DNA of 64,000 nucleotides from Entomortierella parvispora (Eukaryota > Mortierellomycota > Mortierellomycetes > Mortierellales > Mortierellaceae): assembly GCA_963573315.1 (NCBI GenBank), contig OY752142.1, positions 1,302,001 to 1,366,000 of the forward strand, in the 5' to 3' direction. The position numbers and the translations under genes were made by a program. Positions 10,301-22,200 of the stretch are shown here, one piece after another (positions within the stretch are counted from its first letter, which is position 1; every line of letters starts with the position of its first letter). A model generated the notes under the pieces. It made no database searches and was not told the DNA's origin. It saw nothing but the letters and a program-made list of their open reading frames with translations.

Positions 10301-12041
10301 TTCAAATCGCTCTGGTTACTGCTCCGGTTTTGGTCATGATGGATCATAGACGCCCAGTTATTATTTCGGCCGACACCTCAGATTTTGCTTCTGGCCATGT
10401 AATTGCACACTGTCTGCACCCCGAAGATGATGAGCGGATTGATATCCATGTCAAGTATCAGCCGATAGTGTTTGGGAGCCGAAAATTATCTGGGGCCGAG
10501 TCAAGATATTTCGCCACTGAGCGTGAGCTGTTAGGATTGGTGTACTGCTTAACCAAGCATAGCCATCTGTTGGAGGGAAAGGAGATTCATGTCTTCATCG
10601 ATCATCGAGCGCTGTTATATCTGCACAACCTCTCTTCCAAAAGTGCACGCCTCACTCGATGGACCTTCATCATTGCTCAGTTCAGGATCACCATCCACCA
10701 TCGTCCGGGGCGAGATATGAAAGACTCGGATCCGCTCTCCCGTATTCATCATAAGAACATCACGGGTGAAGATTTACCAGACATAGGAATGGAGGATGCA
10801 ATGGAGATGGAGGAGAACAAGCGGCTCATGAGGACTATGCTGATTTCAGAGGATCAGGAGCCTTTTGTTTCGATTGTGGCAGCTTTGCAAGGGGACCCAT
10901 TGACATATTTGGATAAGGTCACTAGGGGGAAGATCATGAGCATGCTTCCCAAGTACTTTGTCACTCAAGGGCGTTTATTTAAACGCACATCTGGTGGTAG
11001 CCCACGCCAGTATGTACCACCAGGTGAAGTTTTGAGCGTGCTGGAGAACACTCATGGATCTACTGTCATGGGTCATCTCGGAGTGGTCGCAACATATACA
11101 CTCATTGCCGAAGGGTACTTCTGGCCGGGCATGTACGCAGACGTTAAGAAGCACCTTTCGACTTGCGACGCTTGTCAACGCTTTCAAACGCGCGATCCAA
11201 CACGATATCGTTTCCATCGTTTGCCGCCACCTCAAACGATCTTCCATACCTTGGGCCTGGATGGGTTGTATCTGTCGCCCTTGCTTCTTTAGCAGGAAAT
11301 ATTATCGTCCGGACTGTAGAAAAGCATTGGGCTCGACAATATGGATACCCCCATCGCATCATCACGGACAATGGATCATCTCTATCCGCGGGAGCCTTCA
11401 AGGAGTGGTGTATCAATCATGAAATCGATCTCGACCCTGCTTCTGCATATCATCCAGAGACCAATGGAATGGTGGAGCGATATAACGGTTTTATGGTACG
11501 ACAATTGGCTCGTATCATTCAGCATGATGGTTTGGCTGAGAGTGCCTGGGCTACTATCTTGGACCGTGTTACATGGACTTGGAGAACTCAGATCAAGCAG
11601 ACTAGAGGCGTATCTCCTTTCGAAATCCTCTTTGGTCAACGAGCTCGCCTCCCATGGGATATAGATCACACTCGGAAGATGGATATGAATGAACGCGAGG
11701 AAGTCGACGAGGAGAGACGTGAGATCTTGGAAGTTTTGCGTGCTGAAGTTCATCAGAGGATTATTAATGAACACAAGTGGTCCACTGAAGCTGCTGATCT
11801 ACCCCTCCCTCGGAAATATGAGGTCGGAGACGAGGTCTTGGTCCATCAGTCCGCACTTCTGAAGCAATGGAGTGGCAAGCTATCACCTCGTTGGAAGGGC
11901 CCTTTAACCATCTTCGAAGCTTTGCCTGGAGGTGCCTATCGATTGAGCGAGAAGGTTGAGGGGCAATGGCATCGATATTTTGGAGGTCGCCCTGTCAACC
12001 ATGCTCGTCTTAAGCCTTACAAACGTGACACCCAGGATTAA
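7366..12041 (+). pseudogene. Pol of A1 (PR-RT-RNase H-IN), broken in integrase
   Basis: The frame is open from 7366 and overlaps the gag end. Protease carries CDILLDGGSCVNVI (about 8463-8503). RT has YRVCINFIPVNKL and the catalytic FVDD (about 9903-9915), and RNase H has ISADTSDF. The integrase zinc region ends CDACQR. At about 11261 a 70-bp stretch present in A2 is missing, between two copies of CTGGATG. This removes the first catalytic aspartate region (LDAVGPLP) and shifts the frame to a stop at 11290-11292. The rest of integrase continues in another frame (about 11265-12041) with ITDNGSS, the ETNGMVERYNGF glutamate block and a C-terminal module. RT and RNase H could still be made, but integration in cis should fail. 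Confidence 0.93.
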
Positions 12042-12138
12042 ATAGATCCGGAGGACGCCTTTGGGGATCAGCTTCCCTAGAGACACTCGCGGGCTTGCTC
12101 TCACATAAGACGATGTGAGAAAGAGACCCTGGGATCGG

Positions 12139-13180
12139 TGTGGTGTAGTGGATCCAGGTCCCAGATCCACGCGAGCGAGATAGAGAGAGTTATTTTTAGT
12201 ATTTAGTTATTTTTTTATTTTTGTTCCTGTTTTCTGTTTTCTATAAAAAAGGGAGCAAAGTCCACTTTGCTCCTGGTTGCCTTTTCCCTTACGATTCCCT
12301 CCTGTACCTTGTTGATCACCAGAACACCTCCCTTCTGCTCGTATCTGTCTCGCAGTTACCCTTGGCGTTGCTGCAATATTCAACCCCATCAGCCTTTGGA
12401 CGCCGTTGCAATATACGAATCCCTGGGCCTTGACTGTTCCCTGGATATCCCCCAGACCTTTTGTGTTCCCTTGATCCTCCCTGCCCACTCTCGCAACATA
12501 TCCATCCGTGTGCCAGCCCTCCTTGATCAAGTCCTGTACCGCCCTCCGATCGCTCCGTAGGATCACCTGGACCCTCGCCTATCCGATATCAATTGGCCAT
12601 TTGCGAGGTACACTTACGATGTCATATCTCTTCTGAGTGGACCTGTTATGATCTTGGCAACCCACCCTGAGGCCTTCATTGGTGCTTGGGGACCAACCAT
12701 CCTCCTCGTTATATCTCGGAGTCTCCTCTGAACCCTCAGTTAGGCGACCTTGTCCCCTTTCCCAGATAGAATCTCCTTTGCCTTGCTTTACTGACTAGAT
12801 CCCATCCCATCCCCTGTGTTGTTATTAGTATAGTATAGTCGCCGTCGTGCTCTTAGCCTTGTAGTCTTTGTTCTCCTGTTTGGATCCCGTTAGGACCTGC
12901 CTGCTCTTCGGTATGTGGTCCTTGGTTTTCATCCAGTTCGTTCTACTTATCTTTTGATCCCTTTGCTGACTCTCTCTCCTTCCTGTTTATCTCCAGTACT
13001 ATCTCCTTGAGACTGTATCTGATCATACAACAGCGTTGTGCCTGATTCCCTGTGGCCCTGAGAGCAAAGTCCCTATCAACTGTAAGCGACGATTTTTGTT
13101 AGTCATCTTTCTTCTCGTTATCAATTTCGCTTCCAGCTCATTGCTGACCTTAGACTATACTTACATTAGACAACATCACA
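12139..13180 (+). repeat. 3' LTR of A1
   Basis: This 1042-bp LTR is near identical to 4738-5780. The differences I see include one fewer C in a C-run near 12286, G to A near 12495 and T to C near 12611. It joins directly to the broken RT of element C at 13181, whose first four bases (GCGG) are the reverse complement of the CCGC at 22789-22792. Confidence 0.95.
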
Positions 13181-14765
13181 GCGGCGGGATCCCACTTGAA
13201 CGGGACGCCTTTCTTGAGGAAGCGCGTCATTGGTCCCACCAGCTTGGAAAACTTCTTGATAAAGCGGCGATAAAAGTTGGCAAACCCAAGGAAGACTTGG
13301 ATGTCGCGGACGCAGGTAGGGACAGCCCAAGAGGTGATCACCTCAACCTTGGCGGGATCCATGGAGACACCATCGGGTGAGATGATGTAACCTAAGAATT
13401 CGACTTTTTCGACGCCGAATTCGCACTTCTCGAGGTTAACTTGAAGTTGGGCATCGGACAAGAGTTGCAGGACACGGCGTACATCGGCGGTGTGAGTTGC
13501 CTTGTCTTGAGAGTAGATTAGGATGTCATCCAAATAGATGACCACGACCGTGTCCAAGCACTCACGGAGGACGTCATTGAGGAAAGCTTGGAACGTAGCG
13601 GGTGCGTTGCAAAGACCAAAGGGCATGACTAAAAACTCGAAATGACCATAACGTGTCCTAAACGCCGTCTTCCACTCGTCTCCTTCGGCGATACGAATTA
13701 AATTATATGCACCCTTCAGGTCCAATTTCGTAAAAATCTTGGCGGAGCGGAGGCGTTCCAAGGTTTCTGCAATGAGCGGTAAAGGGCAGCGGTTCTTGAT
13801 GGTCAACTTGTTCAGCGCGCGATAGTCGACACACATACGGAGTTCTTTGTTTTTCTTGGGTACAAAGAGGACAGGAGCCCCGGCAGGGGATTCAGAGTGG
13901 CGGATAAAACCCTTTTTCAGATTATCATCAAGGAATTCTCGAAGAGCTTCAAGCTCCTTTTCAGATAAGTTATACAGAGGACCAAAGGGAGCGGTGGCAT
14001 CCGGCTCAAGAACGATGGAGTGGTCAAAAGAGCGATGAGGCGGCAGAGTGCCAATCGCGCGGTCTTTGAAGAGAGCAGCAAAGTCAGCGTACTCCGGAGG
14101 CAGGACAGGGACAGGTTTTTCATCAACAGAATTCAAGGACAGAGAGGGGTCAGAGTGCTCGCGGATCGCTTCAAGATCGCGGCAGAACAAAGAAACGAGT
14201 TGTAACGAGTACAAGTCATCAACAGAAAGGTCAGAAGACTCTACATCAATAGAGTCAAGATCAAGATCAAGATTTTCAATAGATAAATCAGGAGAGTAAT
14301 GAGAAAGGCAACGTTTATTGCAGTGTTCATCACGAAAAGAAACTAGGTGCTTTTTCCAATGGATATGAGGGTTGTGGATGTGTAACCAGTCAATTCCAAG
14401 GATAACAGCATGGGTCTGAAGAGAGGTGACGTGGCAATTGAGGGTCTCATGATGGGAGTCTGAGATAGTGAAACTCAAAGGACAGGTCTTGGTGACGGGG
14501 CCCGAGGTGCTTGGGGAGCCATCCGCCATATGTAAACGGACAGGGTGATTGAGTTCCGAGGTTGGTAGAGATAATTTTTTGATAAATGCGGCGTCAACAA
14601 AGGATTTTTGTGCGCCCGAATCGAGGAGAGCATTGGTCTTGACAGGGGGTCGGTCAGGAAGGTGAACGGTAATAGGAATGAGGAGACAGTAACGAGGAAG
14701 TGCGGGCTGGCCCGGAGGGGTAGGCGCAGCGAGGACGTGGCCTAAGATCCAATCCTCGGTAGGAT
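13181..14765 (-). pseudogene. Element C pol, 5' half (PR and RT), inverted piece
   Basis: On the minus strand the frame runs from the gag end into protease (ALLDSGAQKSF, about 14590-14630; ILGIDWLHIHNP, about 14360-14400). RT follows, with RMCVDYRALNKLTIKNRCPLP, the catalytic VIYLDDILIYS (about 13520-13545) and LGFANFYRRFIKKFSK. It stops at the A1 LTR after FKWDPAA. The codon cut there is completed by the plus-strand piece at 22793, which continues QTAFDALK, the normal RT-RNase H connection. The coding sequence itself is intact. What disables it is the LTR insertion and the inversion. Confidence 0.93.
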
Positions 14766-15598
14766 CTAGGCCGACTCGTTTTCCGAATCAAATTCGAAAG
14801 ACACACCTTCGACGGAAACAGCTGCAAGGCGGGCTTTCTTGACAGGACAATCACCAGCAAAGTGATTCTTTCCACCACAGTAAAGACAGAGCTTGTTGTC
14901 GCGACGACGTTGTTTCTCTTCAGCGGTGATGTGCTTGACACGCACAATATCAAGATCCATATCAGTTGAGGAGGAGGCAGCGGCAGAGGAGGTCGCGGCT
15001 GGGGTAGTGGATCTTCGGGACCAAGAGTTGTTCGAGTGGTGAGCTCGAGTGCCAAAACGCTGATCGCGCGCACGCGAGTCATGGTTTTGGTACGCAGTGG
15101 AGGCAGCAGCCTGGGCGTCACGGAGGGTCTTGAGGTTGTGCATCTGAGCTGTCAACAGGGATTTGACATCGGATGACAGACCATCCTTGAAACGGGCGAG
15201 AAGAGCAACCTCGTTCCAACCGGATTGAGAGGCTAGAGGCTGGAACTTGGCGATGTACTCCGAGACTGTGCCGTTCTGGCGGAGACGGATGAGTCGATTG
15301 TTGATATCATCGGCGTGAAGGTGGTTACCATAGAGGTCGTTGAGGAGGTCGGCAAAGAGTTCCCAGTCAGACAAGTAACCTTCGGTATCTTGGGCGCGGC
15401 CGATGACGTACGGGGCAAAGAACTCTGCGGGAAGGCCTTCCATTGACTGTAAGGCCAGATTAATCTTGTCGACGTCAGTTCTGAAAGATCTGGGATGTCT
15501 CGAGAACACGGTGTTGAGTTGCGACATGAACTGGTTCAGCGACATGCCATTGGGATCACCCTTGAACTTGGTCGTGAGGGCGTTCGGGACTGGAACGT
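14766..15598 (-). pseudogene. Element C gag, 5'-truncated
   Basis: On the minus strand the frame enters from the A LTR at 15598 and runs to a stop at 14766. It holds a capsid region typical of chromodomain gypsy elements (NQFMSQLNTVFSRHP, LARFKDGLSSDVKSLL) and a CCHC knuckle, CLYCGGKNHFAGDCP, near 14855-14900. The N-terminal part is missing because the A LTR cuts in at an ACGT site (15595-15598). An in-frame fusion with LTR sequence is accidental. Pol lies in a different frame after this stop. Confidence 0.88.
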
Positions 15599-16213
15599 TG
15601 TGATGTTGTCTAATGTAAGTATAGTCTAAGGTCAGCAATGAGCTGGAAGCGAAATTGATAACGAGAAGAAAGATGACTAACAAAAATCGTCGCTTACAGT
15701 TGATAGGGACTTTGCTCTCAGGGCCACAGGGATCAGGCACAACGCTGTTGTATGATCAGATACAGTCTCAAGGAGATAGTACTGGAGATAAACAGGAAGG
15801 AGAGAGAGTCAGCAAAGGGATCAAAAGATAAGTAGAACGAACTGGATGAAAACCAAGGACCACATACCGAAGAGCAGGCAGGTCCTAACGGGATCCAAAC
15901 AGGAGAACAAAGACTACAAGGCTAAGAGCACGACGGCGACTATACTATACTAATAACAACACAGGGGATGGGATGGGATCTAGTCAGTAAAGCAAGGCAA
16001 AGGAGATTCTATCTGGGAAAGGGGACAAGGTCGCCTAACTGAGGGTTCAGAGGAGACTCCGAGATATAACGAGGAGGATGGTTGGTCCCCAAGCACCAAT
16101 GAAGGCCTCAGGGTGGGTTGCCAAGATCATAACAGGTCCACTCAGAAGAGATATGACATCGTAAGTGTACCTCGCAAATGGCCAATTGATATCGGATAGG
16201 CGAGGGTCCAGGT
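15599..16213 (-). repeat. Element A LTR, first part (split by element D)
   Basis: This part of an A LTR begins TGTGATGTTGTC at 15599 and is interrupted at 16213 by element D. It resumes at 22357. Removing D and one copy of its 5-bp duplication CAGGT gives a 1042-bp LTR. The left flank is ACGT and the right flank (after 22788) is CCGC. The two do not match each other but match the flanks of A1. Confidence 0.93.
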
Positions 16214-19200
16214 TGAAATGTCGGGGGTCTGTACGTCAGGAAGAAAGAAAGGTGCTGTTTAATGATAGAGAGCGACAGCCTGATATGACTGTCGCACACT
16301 ACTTAAGGGGCGCGCAAGCGCAACTCTCTCTAACTAGAAATAAACGGCAGGAGAAATACGTCGGTATTGCACCGGACGTTACAAACTCCCCCCCCAGATT
16401 GATACCGGGTAGAACTAATAGTGGCTAACTTTACGGGGATAAAACTGTGGAAAACCCCTTGATAGATTGACGAGGATAAAATGTAGAAAACCTCTTGGAT
16501 TGATAGGTGAGGGAAAATCGGGAAAACCTCTGAATTGCGAGATAATTGCGAACTCCTTGTGCTGTGCATAGAGAAGGTGTAACTCTTTTATAGCTTTTAA
16601 CGGGTGTAAAATACGACCGGTGGCCAAAAAACCCTGTGATCTGGCATCTGGTGCTCTGTCTGTGTGAGAGGAAAACGCTGACCTCGTTAAAAACCTCTTG
16701 GCTCTGGTTGACTAATTCCTCACTTTGGCTTTGCGGCTCTTGTTGGCCTGAGAACTCTGGGCTTTTGCTTGCTCGTCTCGTACTTGTTTTTGGAGTTTCT
16801 TCTCCCTGTTGTCTCTGATACGAATTATTCTTTTAGCTGCATGCGGATTGTCCATGCGCTTACTCTTCCAGTATTTGTCGATGATGTTCTTTGAGTCAAA
16901 CTGGTCATAGCTGAGTTGCTGGTTGTGTGAGGAGTCATATCCTTTCCACTGCACAGTGTACAGCATCCCCTCCTTGGAGAGCGAATGGTCAAGGATCATG
17001 TCGATCTCATATGACTCGGCACTTTGCACGTCTAGCGCTTGGGTGACTTGCTTCAGCTGCTCCGGGGAATATTGACGGGGCAGTTTCTCAGACATTGGAT
17101 CGAGGAGAGTGTATGAGCCATGTGTTGAGCGGGAAAGAACCTTGTATGGGCCGTGATATTTGGCGTCAATCTTGCTACCAGGTACGTCTTCCTTGGCCAT
17201 GACATAGGTGCCAGGCTGGAAGTCACGCAATCGATGAGTCCTATTGAACTTCGAAGCCATAGCTGTCTGAGTCCCAGTACTGTAATCCGAAATTGCAGGG
17301 TATACCAGTTTCGTGAGATACTCTAGACGCTGTTCGTTCTCCTCATCTGTCAATAGATGGGACTCAACCGCGGAGAAATCCGTGAGAGTAGCAAACGATC
17401 TACCGTAGAACAATGAAAACGGCGTTGAGTTGTGGAGACTGGCGGCCCTGGTGTTGAGCTGTAGCTGCGCCATGGGTACATAGTTATCCCATTGGTCGCG
17501 CCGTCCTTGAAGTTGTTTCTTGATGTTGTCTTTCATGGTGCGCACAAAGCGTTCAGCCACGCCGTTCGACCTTGGGTGGTACGGTGTCGACAGTCTATGA
17601 TCAATTTTCAACTTTTGATTCATGAGCTTACACAGTGAATTAACGAACTCAGAGCCGTTATCACTTTGAACGATCTTTGGGAATCCGATGCCGCAGAACA
17701 GCTTAAACAATGCTTGTGCGATTGTCCGGGCTTCCTTATTCGGCAAAGGTTCAAGGAAGACAAACCTGGTACAGATGTCTACGGTCACAAGTACAAACTT
17801 GTTGCCGGATGTACTGGTATCGAATTCAGCAAGATCCACGGCGACATGCTCACCGGGTAGCCGTGCATGGATGGGCCTGAGAGGATGGTAACCCTTTCGG
17901 GCGATGTTGAAGTACTGGCACTGTGTGCATCCACTGACCCATTTCAGGCAGTCTTCTTTGAGCTTAGGCCAAGTCTTACCAGTAGCCTGGATGGCTTTGA
18001 CCATGGCTCCCGTACCTGGATGTCCAAACTCATGGGTACGGCTGAGAATAAGTTCTCGCTCTTCCTCTCGGAGTACAACTTCGTGGGACACATCATCAGA
18101 GACGAATTCTTGCATGTACGCTTCATCCATTACGAACCTGGTGCCAATCTTGAGATCTGGCCCGGAGGATGCTTCTGGTGATGTGTTGGCCCTGTCGATG
18201 GTTGCTGCTTTTAAGGCCCGGGTGACGGCGGCAACAGATGGATGCCCGTCAGGGACCATGTCCATGTCGTAGTCTTCGCGTTCTTTTGTGGGGTCGTCCT
18301 CTTCGGTAAATGCACGGGACAGTGCATCCGGTAGGACGTTCAGTATGCCTGGTCGGTAGATGCACTCGAAATCGTAATTAAAGATCGTCTCCTTCCAGTT
18401 CGTAACAATCTGAGGAAGTTCCTTTTGCTCGTGTATGTAGGTTAGCGGACGGTGGTCAGTGAAGAGGGTGAACTTTCGTCCCCATAAGTATTGATGAAAA
18501 CGATTGAGTGCAAAAACGATCCCAAGTAACTCCTTTTTGTATGCTGGGTAATTCTTCTCGCTTTTGTGAAGCGCCCTGGCCTGGAATGAGATGTAGTTGA
18601 TCTTCGACTCGTCTCCATTGGGTAGTTGGTAGAGCACTGCGCCGATGCCAACTCCGGATGCGTCAGTCGCGACATAGAATGGTAGACTGAAATCGGGGAA
18701 ACATAGACAAGGAGCGAGAATGATTGATCGTCTCAGTTTGTCAAAGCTGCGTTTCTCTTCCTTGGAAAGTGAAAACGTGCCCCTCTTGTTCCGTAAGGCT
18801 TCTAGAGGTGCTGCTAGCACACTGTACAGTGGTATGTACTCGCGGAAATAATTGAAGAGACCGAGATACCTCTGGACCATCTTCTTGTTGCGGGGGTATG
18901 CCCAAGAATAAATGTTTGCAATTTTCTTCGGATTGATCATGCGGCCATGTCGGTTGACGATGTAGCCGAGCATCAATATTTCAGTGCTGTAAAAGTTACA
19001 CTTTTCCTGGTTGATAATAAGTTTGGCCTCGGTTAGACGTTTTACGACCGTGATGCAGTGCTCCAGATGACTTTCAGTTTCGTCTGTATGGGCAACAATA
19101 TCATCGACATAATTGTCAGCAAAGTCGGCGTCTCCGAATAGCTCAGCCATTCCTCGTTGGAAGATGCTAGTGAGTGGTTTCAAACCAAATGGTGCTCGAG

Positions 19201-22200
19201 CGAACTTGTACTGCTGGTTGTCGTATGTAAACGCGGTCAGGATTTGACTCAGCTCGGCAATTCTCATGCGATGATAAGCCTGAGAGAGGTCAAAGGTAGA
19301 GTATCTGGCTTTGCCTGCGACCTTGGTATGCAAGTCTGCGATCTTTGGGAGCGGAAATTGGTCCGTGTCCAGCAACTGCTTGTTGAGTGTGCGCGGATCC
19401 AGGCATACTCTGTGCTTTAAAATCTTCCCTTCTAGGTCTCGTCTCGCTGCCATGGTGAGCGTGCTATTATATGGGCAATGTCCCTTTACGGGTACTATCA
19501 CTCCGTCTTTAAGCCATTGCTTCACGGTCTTGTCAACCTCGTCTTTCTCTGTCTGCGAATAGAACTGCCGTGGGCGTTCTTGCACTTTGCAATCGGGTCC
19601 AACTTTTAGTTCTACAACCATCGATGGCAGTGTGCAGTGAGATGATGGGTCGATCTTGGCGTTTTCGTCCAGGTAGGGTTGCAACTGCCTCATGAATTCA
19701 GCTTTCTCCGCTATGAACTCGGGTGTCAATTCCACTTCTGGTGTTTTTAACGGAACAATCGGTGGTTTCTCGTCTGTTGGTACCCACAGGAAGTCTTCTC
19801 TCCGCGGCTGCTGGAGACGAATACCGCCGATGGTGAATCCTAACAACGAGAATAGGTCCATACCTATGAGTACGTCAAAGTAGTCGAAGTCCATGACATG
19901 CATGTGAACTTCCAGCGACTTTTTGTTGCAGATGAGCTGTACTCTATCGCAAGTGGTGAAGTCCGGGACTTGCGTTCCAGTTTTGATTAGCGCTACAAAT
20001 TCGTCCGGTATGGCTCCAAAACGGATGTCTGCATCCTCAGCAAGCCCTCTACTAATGAGTGATATTGTGGCGCCGGGATCTAATAGAGCAGTACACATTA
20101 TACCATTAATCATACAGGGCACCGTGAGTCGGTTGTCTCCTGGTTTTGGTTGCCTGAATTCATAGACCTTCTTCAAGTCCTTTGGACGTAGATAGTTTTG
20201 ACGGTTGTCTTCTTTAATGGAATCAGCCTCACGCATGTGAATGTCGTCATGTCGATCAAAAGCTGCGACTACTTTATGCTGTGTCTGTCCGTAGGATCGA
20301 TCGGAGCCACGATTGGTTTGAGTGTGCTCTTGAGCATCGCCTCGGCGATCGTCCTTGTTACCGTAGCGGCTGCGGTGATCTTGGCGTCTGCCACCGCCAG
20401 CACGACGCGATCGGTCCTGCGAGCGTGATCGTGAGCGAGAGCGTTTGCGACCGCTACCATTACTCTTCTTCTGCTCTTGGTCGGCCTTACGCTTGAAGCA
20501 GTCCTTATAATTGTGTGGCGTTCTTGCATTCTTGCAGGCATCGGTATACCAACAGTCCGATGCTGACCCAGTCGAGGTGTTTGATCGGCCCGACTTTGTT
20601 GACGACTGCGACTTAGATCGGCCTCGCTGTGATTCGTCTCGTCGGTGCCCTTGGTTGTGCTTTGTCGCTGTACCTGATCCGGAGCCCGATGTGGCCACGT
20701 CGGCCTTAAACTGGGACAGGAACCATGCCGTATGGTCAGTTCTGTTGCCCTCGACCGCGCCAGGGGTCTCATGGAGGAATTCGAGGTACGCCTTGACTGA
20801 GGTCACATTTTCTAACGCGCCATACCTCTTCAGAGTAGCTTGTTTGCCCACGTCCGAGATATAGCAGCCTAGTGGTTTGATCAGCCACTGGCAGTCCGAG
20901 TCCGGGATGTCTGCTGCTTCCATGAGAGGCAAAATCCGGTCGGAAAACGCACGAATTGATTCCCCGTGGTCAGGTCGCATCCTGGTGACGATGTCGGCTA
21001 CTTTGGAGCTCACCGAGTCAAACCGGATGGCCTTGTGGAGGGCCTCGATGGCTTTGCTCCAGGTCCTCTTATCAATGGGAACTTTCGCGATCTCGGACTC
21101 ATAGTCCTTGGCGAGCCCAATCTTGACAAGGGACATCGGAAGGTAGGACCATGCTACCTTATCGAACAATGCATCCGTGAGATGCAGTCGTAAAGCGCGC
21201 TTGATGTCCTCCTTGAACCGGACTACTTTCTTAGCAATCTCGAGTAAGGCTTGGTCCTTGTCGGTGCTGAGAGTGTCACGCTCGATGTCTAGTATCGGCT
21301 GGTTCTTTAACTCGACATGTTTTAGTTTAGAAAAATCAATAGTTTTCGTACCTTTAAACACCGGGATATGGTCGATCTTATAGATGGACTTAATGGCTGC
21401 GTGAACTGGGTCTGACGGGTCCCATTTGATGACGTAATCATCGATGGTTAGCGCCGCCCGTTCCGCGCCAGTCATTTTAGCCTCAGACGACGAGGTCGAT
21501 CGGTCCCCTTCGAGATCGTCGGCATTGGCCTTGAAGGCTGCTCGGAGAGCTCGCTCGGCATCGTGGCCACTGTCCTCGAGAAGCCGGACTTGGACTTGGA
21601 TGTCCCCTCGGATCTCGGTCCTGGTGTCATCGAGTATCTTGAGCTGAGCCTTTTCACGTGCCGAACCGAGCCGAAGTGCCTTGACAGCCTTGACCGCTTG
21701 TCTGTGTCGGTTGTTGAGGTGGGTGATGAGGAATAACTTACGCGACGCCTTGGCTCGATAGCTCTCGACTTGTCTGCGTAGTCCTTGCTCAGACTCGTCG
21801 TAGTCGTCCTCGTCCTCGGATTCGGATTGGGCCTGATCATCTAACTCCATGTCCTCCATGATTTTCGAGAGGCGGTCACTGATGTCGTCATCATGCGAGT
21901 CGTCTTCAGTGGTGTCATCATCCTGGTGCATTTCCGTATCTTCGTCGATGTCGTCTCTTTGGTCGGTAGTTTCTTGATTGACCGCACTGTCTGCCTGCTG
22001 GCCATCAGTCTCCGAGATTGGTGCCGTCGCGGTGGTCTTTCGTTTAGGCGGCATCCTGAAGCTCTCCTTTCCAGATTATGATGGAGTGGTTGGTCCGCGG
22101 AATGGCGATGAGATGGTGGTGAAATTTTTCTCAAGTTGGTGGGAGTGACGTTTCGTAAACCGGCCAATCACAGTTCCTGAAAAAAATGAAATGTCGGGGG

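Larger units (their letters stand above)
4738..13180 (+). mobile_element. Ty3/gypsy retrotransposon A, copy A1 (full length, defective)
   Basis: Two LTRs (4738-5780 and 12139-13180) bound an internal region with gag and pol in Ty3/gypsy order (PR-RT-RNase H-IN). LTR ends are TGTGG...ATCACA. The two LTRs differ by only about three substitutions or indels that I can see, so insertion is recent. The copy is 67 bp shorter than A2 because of a 70-bp integrase deletion plus small LTR length differences. Its outer flanks do not match each other: ACGT (4734-4737) on the left and GCGG (13181-13184) on the right. Each instead matches a flank of the other A LTR at 15599-22788, which points to an inversion after insertion. 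Confidence 0.95.

Noticed and set aside
14766-15740. In-frame fusion of LTR sequence to element C gag
   Set aside because: The fusion is an accident of the A LTR insertion; the first 47 codons are LTR sequence.
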